DNA of 64,000 bases from BMS3ABIN03 sp964418885. Its GTDB lineage: Bacteria > Bacteroidota > Ignavibacteria > Ignavibacteriales > Ignavibacteriaceae. The stretch covers positions 35,322 through 99,321 of the forward strand of contig CAYQNW010000002.1 of the NCBI GenBank assembly GCA_964418885.1. The letters run 5' to 3'. The notes under the pieces were generated by a model that worked only from the letters and a program-made list of their open reading frames with translations, was not told the DNA's origin and searched no databases. A program made the position numbers and the translations under genes. Of the stretch, positions 62,801 to 64,000 are shown piece by piece (position 1 is the first letter of the stretch; every line of letters starts with the position of its first letter).

Positions 62801-64000
62801 AAATGCCGGTTCGAATCTATCAACAAACTGGGCAAGCTCAACTGATATCGAGCAAAGCACCCCCGGAAGAATAAACAGCATAACACCAAAACAATTTGAT
62901 CTCTCTTTGAAGGAATTAAACTTCAATCCGAGATTTCCTGTTTCTGGTGATAATGTTTTCATTTCCACTTTAATAAAAAATAGCGGCTCAGCCAACGCAG
63001 AAAATTTTTCCGTTGAATTTTTTATCGATACCGATTCAAATGATGTGGTCGATCATCTGCTCAGTTCGCAAACAGGTTTGAGTCTTGCTTCCGATGATTC
63101 TATTTATATCGTTTCCACAATGCCAATCGAAAATCTGACATCAAAAATCTTAACCGCTGTTCGTGTTGTTTATTCGAAAGATGAAGATACACTGAACAAC
63201 TATTTTGAAAAATCGGTTGAACCGGGATATGCACAAAAATCTCTGGTGATAAACGAAGTAATGTATTCACCAGTTGATAACGAACCGGAATGGGTAGAAC
63301 TTCTTAATATTTCCGGCGATTCATTGAATCTAAAGTACTGGCTTATAAGTGATATTCTTTCGACCCCAACAACGGGTATTATTACAACAAGCGATCTGTA
63401 TTTACAGCCGGATGAATTTTTAGTAATCGCCAAAGACACTTCGTTCTATTTTTCCCATCCCGGTGTTACTTCAAAAGTTCTTCTTGTTAATTTTGGCTCG
63501 CTTGGTAATACAAAAGATGGTGTAATTATTTATGATTTCAGAGAAGGAATTATCGATAGCCTGCTTTATAGATCTGCATGGGGCGGAAAGAATGGTTATT
63601 CCCTGGAACGTATTTCGGTAAACGGAGAAACAAATGACAGCACAAACTGGACTTCATCATTAAGCGTAAACAGAAGTACACCAGGTGCACCGAACTCGAT
63701 TGAAAATGCACCTTCTTATAAAAGAGGCGATATTGCGATAAACGAAATTATGTTCGATCCTGGTGAAGATAATTCTGAGTTCATAGAATTTGTTAATCTC
63801 AGCGGTGGAACAATCGACATAGGTGGATGGCGATTTGAAGATGAACACGGTAATTTTTATCGTCTTTCAGAAACGAGTTATTCCGTTGAAGAAAATTCTT
63901 ATTTTGTAGTTGCTGCTGATTCATTGACCTTGTCCAAATATTCTTTGAACGGCTCGGTTGGGATACTAAATGTTTCGAGTCTTGGCTTGGTTAACACCGG
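59877..64000 (+). CDS. Giant secreted protein of alternating LTD and CARDB-like modules, 3' partial
   Basis: One frame is open from ATG 59877 to the window end (at least 1374 residues). A signal peptide (about 1-18, ending INAQ) is followed by lamin-tail domains marked by (V/I)(I/S)(N/L)E(I/V)M(Y/F) with Glu at residues 28, 313, 587, 855, 1127 and 1290. They each continue with EW(I/V)E(L/I) and later a W-containing LER segment. Between the first five stand CARDB-like beta-sandwich modules (for example DLELTSLTFSPKFSTEGDDV). The repeat period is about 270 residues. Such proteins are cell-surface or secreted; the sorting signal would lie beyond the window. Confidence 0.88.
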   Translation, partial: MIRKLFFTTLLIVPLINAQEDTTLILSEIMFYPESGPNEFIELYNFSDTDSIDLNGYKIKYSTSSTDVFADAGEGTVLPPLSFAVILEGDYIIGSGIYDASIPPEALLLKISDNSFGSSGMANTADRPIMLLSSADDTLETYVYSADNSQTFSDEKKELTKDETELNWANSIVSNGTPGFRNSITPFTDDLELTSLTFSPKFSTEGDDVTIFAKVTNRGLVNAANYAIEIYNDLNTDSIGDPGELIFSQNFSNLSAGDSNIVNAQIDNLLAGRYQIIARVIFNDDEDLTNNELIEFFTVFPPGNNYNDLVINEIMYAPSPGEVEWIELSNRSSSELNLKKWKISDLATNIAITANDKFIQPGEFIVITKDSSILTFYDVPSEIIEMNLPSLNNTGDAIVIKDSLNVLIDSVLYSPDWGGNSGGKSLERISVDENSNDITNWATSVSTFKATPGMINSVTPKDFDLAITSFKPLEDFGIVGDEIQFDVRVLNKGLNQSENYNVSLYRDVNSDSIPLASELILTQTGNSLASADSSIFTIKTNEFEKGLNYFIAVITTTSDDDTTNNISFTNVIGANVNEVRNDIVINEIMYSPDSPEPEWIEIFNRSNKNINLENYQLSDNSDTVSVVDNLLLINPEEYVVIAKDTSIYSIYNISSNVVLNSFPALNNSGDKVILLDSLNRTIDSLRYLSSWGGTNGRSLERIDVESSSTDSTNWTTSKSVFNATPGSINSVTQKDFDISVKGILFSPVFPIDHDTVNISAKIINEGLNPADFFLQLYEDTNLDSIPDNLIETISNFNLAAGDSNVIQFGYQLKDILDTHGFYVRAVFDSDQDTTNNFIYRSIAPGYQPQSIVVNEIMYTPAGGEPEWIELYNNTNTSINLKDWSVTDVLTTPATGKIDDDIVMVPDSYLILTKDISVLNYHRLIPPPVYEISLPNLNNDVDGVVLKDNRGAMIDSVLYNSDWGGTSGYSLEKREVNAGSNLSTNWASSTDIEQSTPGRINSITPKQFDLSLKELNFNPRFPVSGDNVFISTLIKNSGSANAENFSVEFFIDTDSNDVVDHLLSSQTGLSLASDDSIYIVSTMPIENLTSKILTAVRVVYSKDEDTLNNYFEKSVEPGYAQKSLVINEVMYSPVDNEPEWVELLNISGDSLNLKYWLISDILSTPTTGIITTSDLYLQPDEFLVIAKDTSFYFSHPGVTSKVLLVNFGSLGNTKDGVIIYDFREGIIDSLLYRSAWGGKNGYSLERISVNGETNDSTNWTSSLSVNRSTPGAPNSIENAPSYKRGDIAINEIMFDPGEDNSEFIEFVNLSGGTIDIGGWRFEDEHGNFYRLSETSYSVEENSYFVVAADSLTLSKYSLNGSVGILNVSSLGLVNT

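Noticed and set aside
63700..63770. Apparent frameshift in the LTD/CARDB gene at a short A-run
   Set aside because: Recounting codons across 63660-63848, using the opposite-strand frame as a ruler, gave an uninterrupted plus-strand frame; the suspicion came from miscounting the A-run.

Overview
The window is A+T-rich bacterial chromosome, densely coded on both strands, and most resembles the Ignavibacteria (Bacteroidota/Chlorobi-Ignavibacteriota side). I infer this from the gene families together, not from a marker gene: a TonB receptor paired with a DUF4249 lipoprotein, DUF4301, DUF3109 and DUF4920 proteins, a Reg_prop/Y_Y_Y histidine kinase, repeated lamin-tail (LTD) surface modules, and TAnnTTTG promoter elements of the Bacteroidota type. 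Ferredoxin-linked indolepyruvate and pyruvate oxidoreductases point to anaerobic or facultative metabolism. No rRNA, tRNA, CRISPR array, transposase or prophage gene was recognised.

Layout. 1-5.2 kb: a partial M24 aminopeptidase, iorAB, pirin and nitroreductase. 5.4-9.3 kb: a split two-component system (a 1071-aa beta-propeller kinase plus a NarL-type regulator). 9.5-17.5 kb: a co-oriented phospho-signalling cluster. It holds a zinc-ribbon/FHA protein, PP2C phosphatase, M48 protease, zinc-ribbon membrane protein, LEA2 protein, a double-FHA ABCG-type transporter and a transmembrane Ser/Thr kinase. It looks like one writer/eraser/reader/effector system, and the kinase and the FHA protein share an identical KTVID threonine motif. 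17.6-20.2 kb: DUF4301 and a PLP enzyme. 20.4-25.7 kb: MFS transporter, PAS kinase, regulator, serine-protease lipoprotein and a small zinc-ribbon protein, tightly packed. 25.7-28.7 kb (minus strand): mnmA, a membrane protein, DUF4920 and a lipoprotein.

29-33.3 kb: carAB, behind a leader with a good promoter and an intrinsic terminator just before the start codon, a candidate attenuator. 33.3-33.5 kb: remnant of a ferredoxin gene. 33.6-37.8 kb: TonB receptor, DUF4249 lipoprotein and a rhodanese-like lipoprotein that has lost both catalytic cysteines. 37.9-44.2 kb: M48 lipoprotein, a divergent YchF-type GTPase, an M16 protease pair (one active, one not), purU and a small membrane protein. 44.6-49.2 kb: pyruvate:ferredoxin oxidoreductase and a DHOD-like protein. 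49.5-54.1 kb: metallophosphoesterase, an outer-membrane protein and a CHASE2 sigma-54 activator. 54.3-58.9 kb (minus strand): DUF3109, rpoN, an ICMT-like protein, hslV and hslU. 59-64 kb: an SDR oxidoreductase and a giant secreted LTD/CARDB repeat protein that runs off the window.

Two intergenic palindromes share GTCATTC...GAATGAC ends and are probably copies of a dispersed repeat family. All functional calls come from reading motifs, length and context; no database search was run.
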